This document shows, piece after piece, positions 45,748 through 59,166 of a DNA stretch of 64,000 bases. Source of the DNA: Owenia fusiformis (lineage: Eukaryota > Annelida > Polychaeta > Sabellida > Oweniidae); NCBI GenBank assembly GCA_903813345.2, contig CAIIXF020000006.1, forward strand, positions 36,607,936 to 36,671,935. Reading direction: 5' to 3'. The number at the start of each line of letters is the position of its first letter. Within the stretch, counting starts at the first letter, position 1. Both the position numbers and the translations under genes were made by a program. The notes beneath the pieces are model-generated. The model saw nothing but the letters and a program-made list of their open reading frames with translations. It had not been told where the DNA came from and made no database searches.

Positions 45748-45937
45748 ATGGGGAATTCTGCTCAGCAATGGAGAATGGCCATAGGGACTTTCGGTGGAGG
45801 CCAGAAAAATCAGACATTCTATTCATCACTCGTCAAATTTCTAAAACAACTAGCATTAAGACTTAGGCTCATAAAACTGCTGCTGGTGAGAGCAGGAGTA
45901 GAGCAGAACCCTGGTCCACCAACCAATGATAAATCAG
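45748..45937 (+). CDS. TPR gene 2, exon 1: leader with 2A-like motif
   Basis: 190 nt from ATG 45748 to donor AATCAG|gtaact, identical in length and phase to exon 1 of gene 1. It encodes MGNSAQQWRMAIGTFGGG..., the same hydrophobic-basic helix, and RAGVEQNPGP. Between the paralogues the residue before NPGP varies (R/Q), as allowed in 2A-like peptides, while GVE and NPGP are kept. An in-frame TTG just upstream is not needed as a start. Confidence 0.75.
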
Positions 45938-47707
45938 GTAACTATAGAAAACAATTTTGTTGTACAATTTTTCTCATTTTTCTAAATTTTTAATAAATGG
46001 CCTTTTGCAGTACAAAAATGTCATTATCAAAATCTCAAATTTTTTAGATAAAAGCTTTTTGAAAAAGAGATGACATTTTATTTCAAATATTTGAAGGTCT
46101 TTACAATTATTTTCATAACCAATTTTATAAACAGGCCTCATTTACCATTGAAATGGATCTTACAATGATCGTTGTTGTTTTATGAGTATTCTCTACAAGT
46201 TGGATCAAGTAACTTCAATAGTATTACCGAAGTTGATGATGTTGATGATGATGATGTTGAAATGATAACTGAAATAAAGGCCATTTCTACGATTTCAAAT
46301 TTTAATTTGCGCATGTACAGCACTGAAAGAGCACATGCTCAAGATTGTTCACGTGATCACATCCTGTAATTTGATTGCACATCATATACTGGGGAATCCC
46401 CAAATACGATAGAATATAAGAATTATGGCAGCTACTCACTTCTTCTGATATTGGGTGTCCTGTGAAAATGTTCTACCTATTCACTGTTGTATATTTTTAC
46501 TGATGAGATTTATCATTCACTCCAACTTATGCTAATCTGTCAATAAGCCCTCAAAGCAAATTGGGTCACCTCTAATTAGGGAGACACTCTCATAAGAAAG
46601 TTTGGATGTCTGAGTTCTGCATTTTTTGTCATTATTGGGCAAAATGTCTCAAAATATCCATAAAGCCATAAATCAATGTCTGATTATTCAGACGGGTAGA
46701 GCCATAAGGAGCTCCTTGATTTGGCGACTTAAATATAATACAAAATGCTTACAACAGACTATTCTTTCATTCTCATATGCGATATCACAAGTTATATTAT
46801 AATGAAAAATGTTCTAATTATTTTGGATCATCCTGTACAGATTCAAAATTGTGAAATACTGAAATGTCAAGCAGGAAATATATTCTTTATTACTGATCCT
46901 GAAAATCCTTATAATGAGAAAAAAACAAATTCAACATTTTTGGAATAAATAATTATTTTGGGTGAAGCTTAGGAATAAAATCTAAATTATAATTGAATTT
47001 TCTTAAATGTTCTTGTGTAGATAAAGTTCAATGTTTGAAATTATAATGCACACACATGTATATTTGCATTGATCTCTTTGCTATTAAAAGAAAGCTAATA
47101 TGTTTGATCTAGGCATGCTTTCGTGCCAAATGATTCAAAATTGCAGGGTCACCCTGTCTTGCTGAAAGTTTACACTGCAATACATCATTTCAACATGTTC
47201 AAGGGGAGACAATCTTAAGTCTCATTTCAAGTGGACATTTTTATCAGGACCCTTACTAATGATGTATTACTGAACTTCTCAAGATTAAATATTAACTCAC
47301 AAAGGGTAATATTTCGAAAATAGCATAGTACCACTGATCTCACCCAGCAAGTTGGTGCTGCAACCATTTGAGATTTTAAAAGTAGGCATGCACCCCCTTG
47401 AAAATCCATTTTAGTCCTGCAATATTTCAACTTATGATGGAAATTTTGGATGCATGCTGTATTTGTTACCCAGTTGAAAAATGAGAAAATCATGAAACAT
47501 ATTCATATCCTGAATAAATTCAGTCTAAATTGTGAAATCAAGAATTTTGCACCCACTTGAGATAAAATCCTGGAGATAACACTGAATAAAATTATACCAT
47601 GAATCCTAGTAAATCAGCATTTTCGAAAATCTATCAAATTACTTATTTACTAACATGACTATATGAAACTGTATAGTTTAATAAGAAATCGAACATTAAT
47701 CTTTCAG
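45938..47707 (+). other. Intron 1 of TPR gene 2
   Basis: A 1.77-kb GT-AG intron, collinear with that of gene 1 but with one instead of two copies of the approximately 300-bp repeat. It contains a (gatgat)n-like run near 46230. Confidence 0.6.
46391..46401. promoter_or_regulatory. kappaB-like palindrome in intron 1 of TPR gene 2
   Basis: GGGGAATCCCC at the position equivalent to 33447-33457, with the CACGTG at 46350-46355 upstream. Confidence 0.3.
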
Positions 47708-50700
47708 AGGTAACCAAAGAAATGTATGAACTTGGTTGCAAAATAAAAGCATGTGACCAACAGACTGAGTTGAAAGAACAGGCAGACCTCATGTGTCAAC
47801 TTGGACAAGAGTATATCAAATCAGCAGAGACATCTGATATCTGGTATGAACACTACGTTTGGTCCTGTGCATTATATAATGCAGCCAAATGTCGACTTAA
47901 AAAATTGATGAGAAAACAAACTGATGGCACAAACACAGCTCTTGAAGATGACTTGGAACACACTGACAAACAACTCCAGCTTATAGAAAATAACTTTGTG
48001 AAGAAGTGCCAAGCTGCAAATCATAGCGAACTATCTACAGAGGCTGCAACACAGAACTATACAGACACACTTGAAAATATAAGACAATATTCAAACACCA
48101 CCGTAAATAACATCATCGAAAAGTACATGGTAGTTGATAATGTCACCACAGAGATGAAAGACGAAGATGAAGACAACACAATAAAATACAGCAAGGTGTT
48201 TTATAATGGACTTACACAACAGCTTTTAGATTTTTATAAGTCTATTATCCATGATTGTATTTCTGTTTTAGGACACCCTGATTGTAAGTTTGCATTCTTA
48301 GCACTTGGTTCCATATCCCGAAAAGAGGTCACTGCTTATTCAGATATTGAGTGGGCAATACTGTTTGATCCCTTAGATAAACCAGTCGATCAAATCAAAA
48401 CACAATTGCGTATGATAGCCTATTACATGCATTTGAAGGTGCTTAATCTTGGGGAAACATTGTTAAACTGCTTAGACATACCTGTTCTGACAGATTATAA
48501 CAAACACCTACCACGTGACATGAAAGACAATGACTTTTATGACAAAGCAACAACTAGGGGAATTTCCTTTGATGGGACACAACCTTGGGCTAGCAAAACA
48601 GCTATTGGTAGAAAAACAGGAGTAGATCCCAATAAACCTTCCAGACTTGAACTTATCATGACTGTTGATGAGATGAGCAAGTTTCAATTAACAGATGAAT
48701 CAATCAAAGAGGGCTATCACCTTAGTGACGTTCTCATGACATCAACTCTCATAACTGGAGAATTCGCCTTATGGAATGAATACAATGAAAAAGTACATTC
48801 CATACTATCATCACCATCAAAAACTAATCCAGATATCACTATAGGAAGAGAACGAGCATTAAGAACACTAGAGAAAGATTCGAAAAAATATAGTGAAAAT
48901 CCCCTGTCATCAGAATCATTCACTCAGAAAATGCATACAAAGCATGATATATATAGATTTGCTACAATCACTATAAATATTCTGAAACTCATGCATGGTT
49001 GCACATCATTTGCTCCTCTAGATGTGTTAGAGGAATTGAGAGGGAAATGTATTCTAACTGAAGGGGCAGCAAAGGATCTACAAATCATGGTTTGTAGTGT
49101 AATAAACCTTAGACACATGGTCTATGGAAGGTATAAGCAACAAAAGGAATTCATATCATTCTTACCAAGTGACTCTCAAGATGATGAAACAACAGAAGTG
49201 ATGCCAGTCAGAAGTTTTACAGCCATATTACGATTTTTTAACACATTTATGCCCTGGTGTGAATTCCTCAAATTAAACTTGAATGTAAGCAGTACATGGG
49301 CATATAGAGAGAGATATCTTGAAGGAAACAATGAAGTGAAAGCGCAATTATATAAGAACATTTTTTTCTTCGAGAGGGCATTGCATGCTTATCAAACAGA
49401 GTTAAAAACACTTCAATCCCTAGATGCAGGAGAGCAAGAGTGGGAAATAGCTTCCATACAGAATGCAATAGGTTCACTGTATGAGTCACAAGGGAATTAC
49501 TCAGATGCACTCTTATATCATAATGACAGTCTGAAAATAAACAGAAAAATCAATGATGAAAGTGGAGTCTCTAGATCACTTAACAATTTAGGTAATGTGT
49601 ATATTGACATGGGAGATCTGACTAAAGCACTTGAATATCATCAACAAAGTCTGACAATGAGAAAACTAATCCACAAAGACAGTCCCCACCCAGATGTTGC
49701 TACCTCACTTAACGACATAGGTTGTATGTATTTTGACATGGGAGATCTGACTAAAGCACTTGAGTATCATCAAGAGAGTCTGACAATGAAAAGACTAATA
49801 CACAAAGACAGTCCCCACCCAGATGTTGCAACCTCACTTAACAACATAGGTAGTGTGTATAATGACATGGGAGATCTGACTAAAGCACTTGAATATCATC
49901 AACAAAGTCTGACAATGGAAAGACTAATACACAAAGACAGTCCCCACCCAGATGTTGCAACCTCACTTAACAACATAGGTAGTGTGTATAATGACATGGG
50001 AGATTTGACTAAAGCACTTGAGCATCATCAAGAAAGTCTGACAATGGAAAGACTAATACACAAAGACAGTCCCCACCCAAATGTTGCAAAATCACTTAAC
50101 AACATAGGTAGTGTGTATAATGACATGGGAGATCTGACTAAAGCACTTGAGTATTTTCAAGAGAGTCTGACAATATGTAGACTAATACACAAAGACAGTC
50201 CCCACCCAAATGTTGCAACCTCACTTAACAACATAGGTTGTATGTATAATGACATGGGAGATCTGACTAAAGCACTTGAGTATCATCAAGAGAGTCTGAC
50301 AATGAAAAGACTAATACACAAAGACAGTCCCCATCCAGATGTTGCCTCATCACTTAACAACATAGGTTGTATGTATTTTTACAAGGGAGATCTGACTAAA
50401 GCACTTGAGTATCATCAAGAGAGTCTGACAATGATAAGACTTATACACAAAGACAGTCCCCACCCAGATGTTGCTGCATCACTTAACAACATAGTTCGTG
50501 TGTATAAAGACATGGGAGATCTGACTAAAGCACTTGAGTATCATCAAGAAAGTCTGACAATGTTAAGACTAATACACAAAGACAGTCCCCACCCAGATGT
50601 TGCAATGTCACTTAACAACATAGGTGGTGTGTATAAAGACATGGGAGATCGGACTAAAGCACTTGAATATCATCAACAAAGTCTGACAATGGAAAGACTA

Positions 50701-53700
50701 ATACACAAAGACAGTCCCCACCCAGATGTTGCAATGTCACTTAACAACATAGGTAATGTGTATAAAGACATGGGAGATCGGACTAAAGCACTTGAGTATC
50801 ATCAAGAAAGTCTGACAATATATAGACAAATACACAAAGACAGTCCCCACCCAAATGTTGCAACCTCACTTAACAACATAGGTGGTGTGTATAATGACAT
50901 GGGAGATCTGACTAAAGCACTTGAGTATCATCAAGAAAGTCTGACAATATATAGACAAATACACAAAGACAGTCCCCACCCAGATGTTGCAATGTCACTT
51001 AACAACATAGGTGGTGTGTATAAAGACATGGGAGATCGGACTAAAGCACTTGAATATCATCAACAAAGTCTGACAATGGAAAGACTAATACACAAAGACA
51101 GTCCCCACCCAGATGTTGCAATGTCACTTAACAACATAGGTAATGTGTATAAAGACATGGGAGATCGGACTAAAGCACTTGAATATCATCAACAAAGTCT
51201 GACAATGGAAAGACGAATACACAAAGACAGTCCCCACCCAGATGTTGCAACTTCACTTAACAACATAGGTGGTGTGTATAAAGACATGGGAGATCTGACT
51301 AAAGCACTTGAGTATCATCAAGAAAGTCTGACAATATATAGACAAATACACAAAGACAGTCCCCACCCAAATGTTGCAACCTCACTTAACAACATAGGTG
51401 GTGTGTATAATGACATGGGAGATCTGACTAAAGCACTTGAATATCATCAACAAAGTCTGACAATGGAAAGACTAATACACAAAGACAGTCCCCACCCAGA
51501 TGTTGCAACCTCACTTAACAACATAGGTGGTGTGTATAAAGACATGGGAGATCTGACTAAAGCACTTGAGTATCATCAAGAAAGTCTGACAATGTTAAGA
51601 CTAATACACAAAGACAGTCCCCACCCAGATGTTGCAACCTCACTTAACAACATAGGTAATGTGTATAAAGACATGGGAGATCGGACTAAAGCACTTGAAT
51701 ATCATCAAGAAAGTCTGACAATGTTAAGACTAATACACAAAGACAGTCCCCACCCAGATGTTGCAATGTCACTTAACAACATAGGTAATGTGTATAAAGA
51801 CATGGGAGATCGGACTAAAGCACTTGAATATCATCAACAAAGTCTGACAATGGAAAGACTAATACACAAAGACAGTCCCCACCCAGATGTTGCAACCTCA
51901 CTTAACAACATAGGTGGTGTGTATAAAGACATGGGAGATCTGACTAAAGCACTTGAGTATCATCAAGAAAGTCTGACAATATATAGACAAATACACAAAG
52001 ACAGTCCCCACCCAAATGTTGCAACCTCACTTAACAACATAGGTGGTGTGTATAATGACATGGGAGATCTGACTAAAGCACTTGAGTATCATCAAGAAAG
52101 TCTGACAATATATAGACAAATACACAAAGACAGTCCCCACCCAGATGTTGCAATGTCACTTAACAACATAGGTGGTGTGTATAAAGACATGGGAGATCGG
52201 ACTAAAGCACTTGAATATCATCAACAAAGTCTGACAATGGAAAGACTAATACACAAAGACAGTCCCCACCCAGATGTTGCAATGTCACTTAACAACATAG
52301 GTAATGTGTATAAAGACATGGGAGATCGGACTAAAGCACTTGAATATCATCAACAAAGTCTGACAATGGAAAGACTAATACACAAAGACAGTCCCCACCC
52401 AGATGTTGCAACCTCACTTAACAACATAGGTGGTGTGTATAAAGACATGGGAGATCTGACTAAAGCACTTGAGTATCATCAAGAAAGTCTGACAATATAT
52501 AGACAAATACACAAAGACAGTCCCCACCCAAATGTTGCAACCTCACTTAACAACATAGGTGGTGTGTATAATGACATGGGAGATCTGACTAAAGCACTTG
52601 AATATCATCAACAAAGTCTGACAATGGAAAGACTAATACACAAAGACAGTCCCCACCCAGATGTTGCAACCTCACTTAACAACATAGGTGGTGTGTATAA
52701 AGACATGGGAGATCTGACTAAAGCACTTGAGTATCATCAACAAAGTCTGACAATGGAAAGACTAATACACAAAGACAGTCCCCACCCAGATGTTGCAACC
52801 TCACTTAACAACATAGGTAATGTGTATAAAGACATGGGAGATCGGACTAAAGCACTTGAATATCATCAAGAAAGTCTGACAATGTTAAGACTAATACACA
52901 AAGACAGTCCCCACCCAGATGTTGCAATGTCACTTAACAACATAGGTAATGTGTATAAAGACATGGGAGATCGGACTAAAGCACTTGAATATCATCAACA
53001 AAGTCTGACAATGGAAAGACTAATACACAAAGACAGTCCCCACCCAGATGTTGCAACCTCACTTAACAACATAGGTGGTGTGTATAAAGACATGGGAGAT
53101 CGGACTAAAGCACTTGAATATCATCAACAAAGTCTGACAATGGAAAGACTAATACACAAAGACAGTCCCCACCCAGATGTTGCAATGTCACTTAACAACA
53201 TAGGTAATGTGTATAAAGACATGGGAGATCGGACTAAAGCACTTGAATATCATCAACAAAGTCTGACAATGGAAAGACTAATACACAAAGACAGTCCCCA
53301 CCCAGATGTTGCAACCTCACTTAACAACATAGGTGGTGTGTATAAAGACATGGGAGATCTGACTAAAGCACTTGAGTATCATCAAGAAAGTCTGACAATA
53401 TATAGACAAATACACAAAGACAGTCCCCACCCAAATGTTGCAACCTCACTTAACAACATAGGTGGTGTGTATAATGACATGGGAGATCTGACTGAAGCAC
53501 TTGAGTATCATCAAGAAAGTCTGACAATATATAGACTAATACACAAAGACAGTCCCCACCCAAATGTTGCAACCTCACTTAACAACATAGGTAGTGTGTA
53601 TAATGACATGGGAGATCTGACTAAAGCACTTGAGTATCATCAAGAGAGTCTGACAATGAAAAGACTAATACACAAAGACAGTCCCCATCCAGATGTTGCT

Positions 53701-54294
53701 GCATCACTTAACAACATAGGTCGTGTGTATAAAGACATGGGAGATCTGACTAAAGCACTTGAGTATCATCAAGAAAGTCTGACAATATATAGACTAATAC
53801 ACAAAGACAGTCCCCACCCAAATGTTGCAACCTCACTTAACAACATAGGTAATATGTATAATGGCATGGGAGAACTGACTAAAGCACTTGAATATCATCA
53901 ACAAAGTCTGACAATGGAAAGACTAATACACAAAGACAGTCCCCACCCAGATGTTGCAACCTCACTTAACAACATAGGTTGTATGTATAATGACATGGGA
54001 GATCTGACTGAAGCACTTGAATATCATCAACAAAGTCTGACAATGGAAAGACTAATACACAAGGACAATCCTCACCCAAGTGTAGCTAAATCATTGCGAA
54101 ACATAGGTATCATACATGAGAACATGAAGGAGCATACAGAAGCATTGACTTATTACTTTGAAGCTCTAAGCATTGCTCATCAGTATGGAGGAGATTCACA
54201 CCCTGATTACATAAAATCATTAAAATTGATTGAAAAGTGTAGAATAAATAGAATAATTCATTTGTTCCTGCACTCTAACATGAAACTGACTTAA
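47708..54294 (+). CDS. TPR gene 2, exon 2: nucleotidyltransferase domain plus about 36 TPRs
   Basis: Joined to exon 1 it gives 2258 residues (6777 nt, in frame). The first 590 or so residues are very similar to gene 1, including GSISRKEVTAYSDIEWAILF with its D/E pair. The array then holds 35 units of 43 residues (129 bp) plus a leading and a capping repeat. Units differ mainly at a few positions (L/R after GD; QES/QQS; MER, IYR, MLR; SPHPDV/SPHPNV; NVYK, GVYK, GVYN). Units 10-18 and 19-27 are near-identical nine-unit blocks. Such an array would form a long superhelical binding scaffold. The C terminus is 16 residues longer than in gene 1 owing to an indel near the stop. Confidence 0.85.
49600..54110 (+). 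repeat. 129-bp tandem repeat array coding the TPRs of gene 2
   Basis: 35 units of 129 bp, each containing 'actaaagcacttga' and 'cacaaagacagtccccaccc'. Near-identity at the DNA level, including synonymous sites, points to recent expansion by unequal exchange. The higher-order copy 50767-51927 / 51928-53088 is offset by exactly 1161 bp. Confidence 0.95.
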
Positions 54295-55585
54295 ATCATT
54301 GACATTATACATTGACATTTTATTAATGACCTAGTCATAGTAAGATACTAGTATACTGGTAAGATGTTAGTAAGATACACCCATTCTGCTTGAAACTTGG
54401 AATTACAAACACATATGATGATCCATATTAATTTTCTTACATTTTCACCATTTTTAAGATGGAGGCTCTCTCTAATCTAACCGTTTCTATATACCAAATT
54501 ACTAGAACTTAGCAAACCATACATGTATTAAGGAATGCAGCCAAGCCCAACAAACTCCAATTATACAGTGAAACCTATAAAGTGGAACACCTCTAGAAAT
54601 AGACAGGTTTTACTGTATACTCCTATGTAAGTACCCATACTGCCTGACTGGCAGTGACAGACCAATCTGACAGCCCAGTGAGTGATGACTGTGTCAAAAA
54701 CAGAGCAGCCTTATTGTATAAAGTGAAAACCGATATTGAAGTGTCTTCCTTTTGGTAAGGTCAAAACGATTACCTAATTACAATGTTTTTGCTTAACCCA
54801 TCCATTTGCTAACAAAACACTACAATTCCTTATCTCCTCATTATTTCAGAAGAACATAAGTTAATTGAGTCTCAACCTGTAAAATATATGAACCCGGCAT
54901 ATATTGAATTCCAGTGACCTCTTTATTGGGAGATACATATTTCTAGCATTTTAAGTTTGAAATCATATTAGTGCTTTAATACCAGTATATCCTTTCATTA
55001 GAGTGACATAATATGTGTTAACCTGTATCTTGTGCCATTGCAAACTTGTACTTTTAGTTAGATTAAAGCATATATACTAAATGGTGTTGCAAATGAAAAA
55101 TTGATTCAAAATAGATCTGTGCAGCGGTACACAGAAACCTCTGACAGAGACAATTTTCAGAATTTCAAGACTAGTTGACTTAATGTTAAATGAACCTCTA
55201 TGAGGTGTTCCACTTAGACAGGTTTTACTGTACATAATTTTGAAATTTGATAAGAGTAGTGAAATTTGATAATTCATATTGTACTAAAAATTACGCTTCA
55301 ATGATTATGAACACTATATCCTTATTCTTATGCTTAACACAGTGTTATATAACTTCACCCAAAAAGGATATCTTCACAGGACATAATTTTCAGTCCAAAA
55401 TGTTGAGACCATTTTACACCAGTTTTTAAAATGCACCTTTTCACAAGGCAATTTCCAAACAAATACAATACATAAATCAAGGTGTGGAAAATGAGTAAAA
55501 TTTTATTGTGTATTATATGTTATCTATATGTACTGTAGTTAACTCGACAAGTGGTAAAAAGACACAAGAAATATAAGACATATAA
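54295..55585. repeat. Segmental-duplication flank downstream of TPR gene 2
   Basis: Collinear with 38780-40088. A small hairpin at about 54567-54617 has arms tacagtgaaacct and aggttttactgta. No gene. Confidence 0.6.
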
Positions 55586-57333
55586 CAGGGGTTTCATTCG
55601 CAGCAGGCAACAGGCGATTTTCACTGGTTGTTTTCACAAAATTGCCTGTTTTTTAGGGACTTTTTAACTTTTCCATGTTAAATTTATAATTTCCATTAAT
55701 TTGCCTGTTGTTTTATTTAACAGAAAAATAATGAAAAAGTTATCTACTATTTTTGTATCAAATTGATGGAATAGATTAAAATATATATTTTGATAGAAAA
55801 TCATCATCTGAACACATGGCTCCTGGAAAGGAGGAACAATGTGAATATGTCTGGAGCCCTGTGTTTAGAGGATGATAGAAAATTATAATGTAAAGAAAAT
55901 TATTTTGTAAAGAAAATTATTATGTAAACAAAAATTATTATGGAAAAAAAGAAATAATTATTCCAATTGTTTAAACATTGTATTGTTATTATAGAACATA
56001 AGAACCCTCACTTCAATCATTATTTTGTTTTGTTTGATTAATAAAATATATTCCAAACAAATCCTGCCATCTTTTGTTGCACCAAAGAACCAAGAGTGTG
56101 TTCCACGTGACAATTCCAAAATTGCAGGGCGAGGCAACAAAATGTAACCCAAACAAATGTTAATATTTAGTCAGCCATAAGTTCTACTAATTGAGTTACC
56201 GTATTATCGCCTATTGGCGCACAGTGCGCTTGTGAAATTGAGGTGAAATACCATGGAATTGGAGAGAAATCAATCCAATAAAGTCCCAATAAGCACACAT
56301 ATAAGTTATCATTTTGATTGGGCGATAATATGTGAAAATCAGAAATCGAAGCCTGGTTTGAAATGAATATTATCTTACTTACTGTTTTTTCACGCCAAAT
56401 CATATCTTGTGTCGTTTATTTACCATAATATTACATTTTTTAAAGAACCAACTACAGTATTGGTAAAATAAAGAAATATTGCGATATTTATCAGGTAAAG
56501 GTTTTGACTTTTATTTTATCGTCATAATAACTACCGCGCATCAAAGTTTGCGCAGACCGGAAGTTGGATTTTCCTACCCGGAAATGAAATTTGGTGAGTT
56601 AAAAAACGTTATTCTGTAAGTTTTCTTACTCTTTTGCTCTAATCACAAATGTTTGTCATGTTTCCAAAGTTGCATGTGCGCTTATAGGGGAGTGTGCGCC
56701 AATAGGCGATAATACGGTAATAACATTTGTTTGGGTTTTACTTTTTGGCTAACCCTAACAAGAGGTGACATCGTTTTCTGAAATAGTCTCTAAAGTTAAC
56801 TCTATCCATACCAAAAATACAGGGTGAGTCAAAAACGAGTGACATTTGAACAGTTATGATTTCTCACATCAAGTTACATCAATTAATTGTTTCATCAATG
56901 ACTTTTTATGCTACAAGGACACATTGGCACCCTTTCATAATTTTCACTAATTTCAAGTCCTATAATTATTTCAAAATTTTACTTGAAATCTACTTCACCT
57001 TGGACAAAATAAACCTCTCCATACAATGGCTAAATCAATAAGAATTTTGTTGGAACCCAATTCTGATCCAAAACAAAAATATTGAAAAACAGAGCAGACA
57101 TCCTTTACTCTTAAAGATAATTTTTCTGTTATAACTTTTAATAATATTTAAATGAAGGCTTTCAAAAAATATTAGGCATAGTCTTAATACTATAATTGAA
57201 AACTCCCGTTATTTCCACCTAACAGTAATTTACGGAAATCAGTTTGCAAGTTATAAATTGAGGTACTAACAGTTTGTTTTAGTCTCCATTTGAATCAAAT
57301 GTGTTTTAAAATGCTAAAAAAAATTTCACTTAC
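55586..57333. repeat. Segmental-duplication flank, copy 3, with truncated MITE and a mariner-like end
   Basis: Begins with the third copy of the short MITE (55586 to about 55725, right end missing), then the hairpin at 55807-55866 and sequence matching 41118-41520. At 56160-56745 extra sequence is bounded by 'aaatgttaatat...ttgagttaccgtattatcgcc' and its near-inverse 'ggcgataatacggtaataacatttg', a probable inserted element of about 590 bp. A mariner-like end, tacagggtgagtcaaaaacg, is at about 56819. Confidence 0.5.
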
Positions 57334-57523
57334 CAAATGAGAATATTATGACAGTGTTGGCCATTCTATGTGGCCTAAACTTCAATTCCACAAAAAGTTG
57401 GTTGACTTTGTACCAGATCGGGTCTGCACTCCCGCACGATACATCAATCGTCACTAGTCGTTGACCTGACTCAAAGTACTGTAGCCATGGCTTGGCACAC
57501 TCCTCGTGTAGAGCCGCCCTTTT
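57334..57523 (-). CDS. Exon D of the minus-strand adenylate-kinase-like gene
   Basis: 190 nt between acceptor tattctcttccag and donor TCATTTG|gtaagt. It encodes KRAALHEECAKPWLQYFESG, then QRLVTIDVSCGSADPIWYKV and a following beta-rich tail. The pattern (kR...y...t.PwL.YfesgqrLv.IDvs...dpiw.kV) is that of the end of an adenylate kinase domain after the lid: a helix, a strand ending Ile-Asp, then the last helix. It starts in phase 0 (after exon C) and leaves one base (G), which fits exon E. The intron that follows is 25.6 kb and contains both TPR genes on the other strand. Confidence 0.7.
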
Positions 57524-58469
57524 CTGGAAGAGAATACATGTATGCAGTTTTACATTAATTTACAATTGAGGGACTTGTAATTTATACAATTATTCCAAAG
57601 TGTTTTTTCCAAAGATGGATTATCCTATCTGATTATACTGAGCAAATAATTTGCAATGTGATACTGAATTAAAAGACATCTTATTAATAAATCTTTACAA
57701 TGGAGGTATTGATCAAATCCTCAAAAGAAGAGGTATTTATCTGTATTAAAAACAGACTAGATGCGAGTAGAAATAATCCTTATTTACCTCATCAAATATT
57801 CAAAATTCAGTCAAAGTGAAATCTAAATGTAAAAGTACATCTAAAAATATGGTTTCGAAAAATTGTTTATCAACTTTGAAAATTAAATTTTTTTGAAATG
57901 TGACTTGTAGTTCGGGGAGATTCCCAATAGACCACATGTTACAAAATCACAAAAAGTGTAATATCTTTTTTTGTATTGGACAGATAACATTTCCACTTAC
58001 TGGACATATTTTAATTTGCATTAGATACATAAGGGTGAAATGATACAGATGTATATTAAGTTAAAGGGAACTTTCTACTATACGGGCCATGCTATCTGAC
58101 CCGAACGAGCCACATGGTGGTGAAACTGATAACTACCTACTCGAATCTGCATTATTCACTTGAATCAGTACTCTAGCACTATTGGGCAATGGACTGAGTA
58201 AGCATTGCAAATAGGCAACCACTTTTTCAAATTTATCACTATGATTAAGAATGTGTTGCCGTTGCAGTCAGAAACCTATGAGTTTCGAACCCTGATTTCA
58301 TTTTTTCAAGTACATCCTACTCATATTTGTATTAAGATCTAGTCTAGATACAAGCATTTGTTCCTCCCCCACTACACACCTCCCTGTGTAAGAAGTGGGA
58401 GGGGGGGGGGGTGGGGGTCACAGGGGCTTATAGCTAGACTTATAGATAGTCATCCTGTGGGTGAATTAC
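57524..58469 (-). other. Intron between exons C and D
   Basis: A GT-AG intron without recognised features, apart from a G-run (gggaggggggggggtggggg, about 58398-58417) near its donor side and a tRNA-like gtttcgaaccc near 58285 that is too weak to call. Confidence 0.5.
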
Positions 58470-58619
58470 CTGTGTGCGTCCGCTATCAGCCTCATCGCTC
58501 TGTCCCCCCTCTTTCTTCAATTTACTGTTGGCCCCTGGGTGCTTTGCACAATGGATTTCCTTGTTCTTAATGGCTTTGTCAGCCGGGATTGCTAAGTTCA
58601 GCGCAAATGATACCTTAAA
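58470..58619 (-). CDS. Exon C of the minus-strand adenylate-kinase-like gene
   Basis: 150 nt (50 codons, phase 0 at both ends), acceptor ttgtgttttag, donor CACACAG|gtaatt. It encodes FKVSFALNLAIPADKAIKNK, then a polar stretch ending GGQSDEADSGRTQ. In adenylate kinases this position holds the strand 'vv.L.vp.e', the lid and the R.DD segment. Here the lid is short and its arginines are largely replaced, so nucleotide transfer may be lost. Confidence 0.65.
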
Positions 58620-59166
58620 CTAAAACACAAAGAATTCTCAGACATAGTCGTATCAAGTCTTCCCAAATGTTCAATATTTCTTGGTCAATATATTCCAAAG
58701 GCAGCATTACCATTTGGGGGGGGGAGGGAAATGCCAAGGGGGCTAACAATGCTTTCAACTTAGGCTCTCAACAATTTAATGTTTTGTATTTACATAATGC
58801 AAAGAAAAGTTAAAAAACCAATCTGATGTTTGCATTGCAGAAATTTTTCATAATCTTACTGAGAGTCACATATTCAAATGGATATAGAAAATCCATCTGG
58901 TGCTTTGAAGTAAAATAAGTAGCTATAACCCATTTAATCATGAAAACGTGCATGAAGTTTCAGACTGCCATTTTTATTGATTTTTGCATGTTATCATTAG
59001 ACTATGAGATATATCATTTCATTTCAAGTTCATCAAAAGAATAAAAAAATCAGCTAATCGCCAAAGTTTTTTTAACATAAGCAGCAATTTTATTCACAAA
59101 CACTTGTTGCCCCTGAAGATGCATGATTGGAAGAACATTATTGGTAGAGGCATAATTAGTACTCAC

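Noticed and set aside
58261-58310. tRNA-like B box (gtttcgaaccc)
   Set aside because: No A box or cloverleaf could be built around it, so no tRNA gene is called.
58358-58570. 70-codon plus-strand ORF at the G-rich stretch
   Set aside because: It is antisense to exon C and the G-run; no coding signature.
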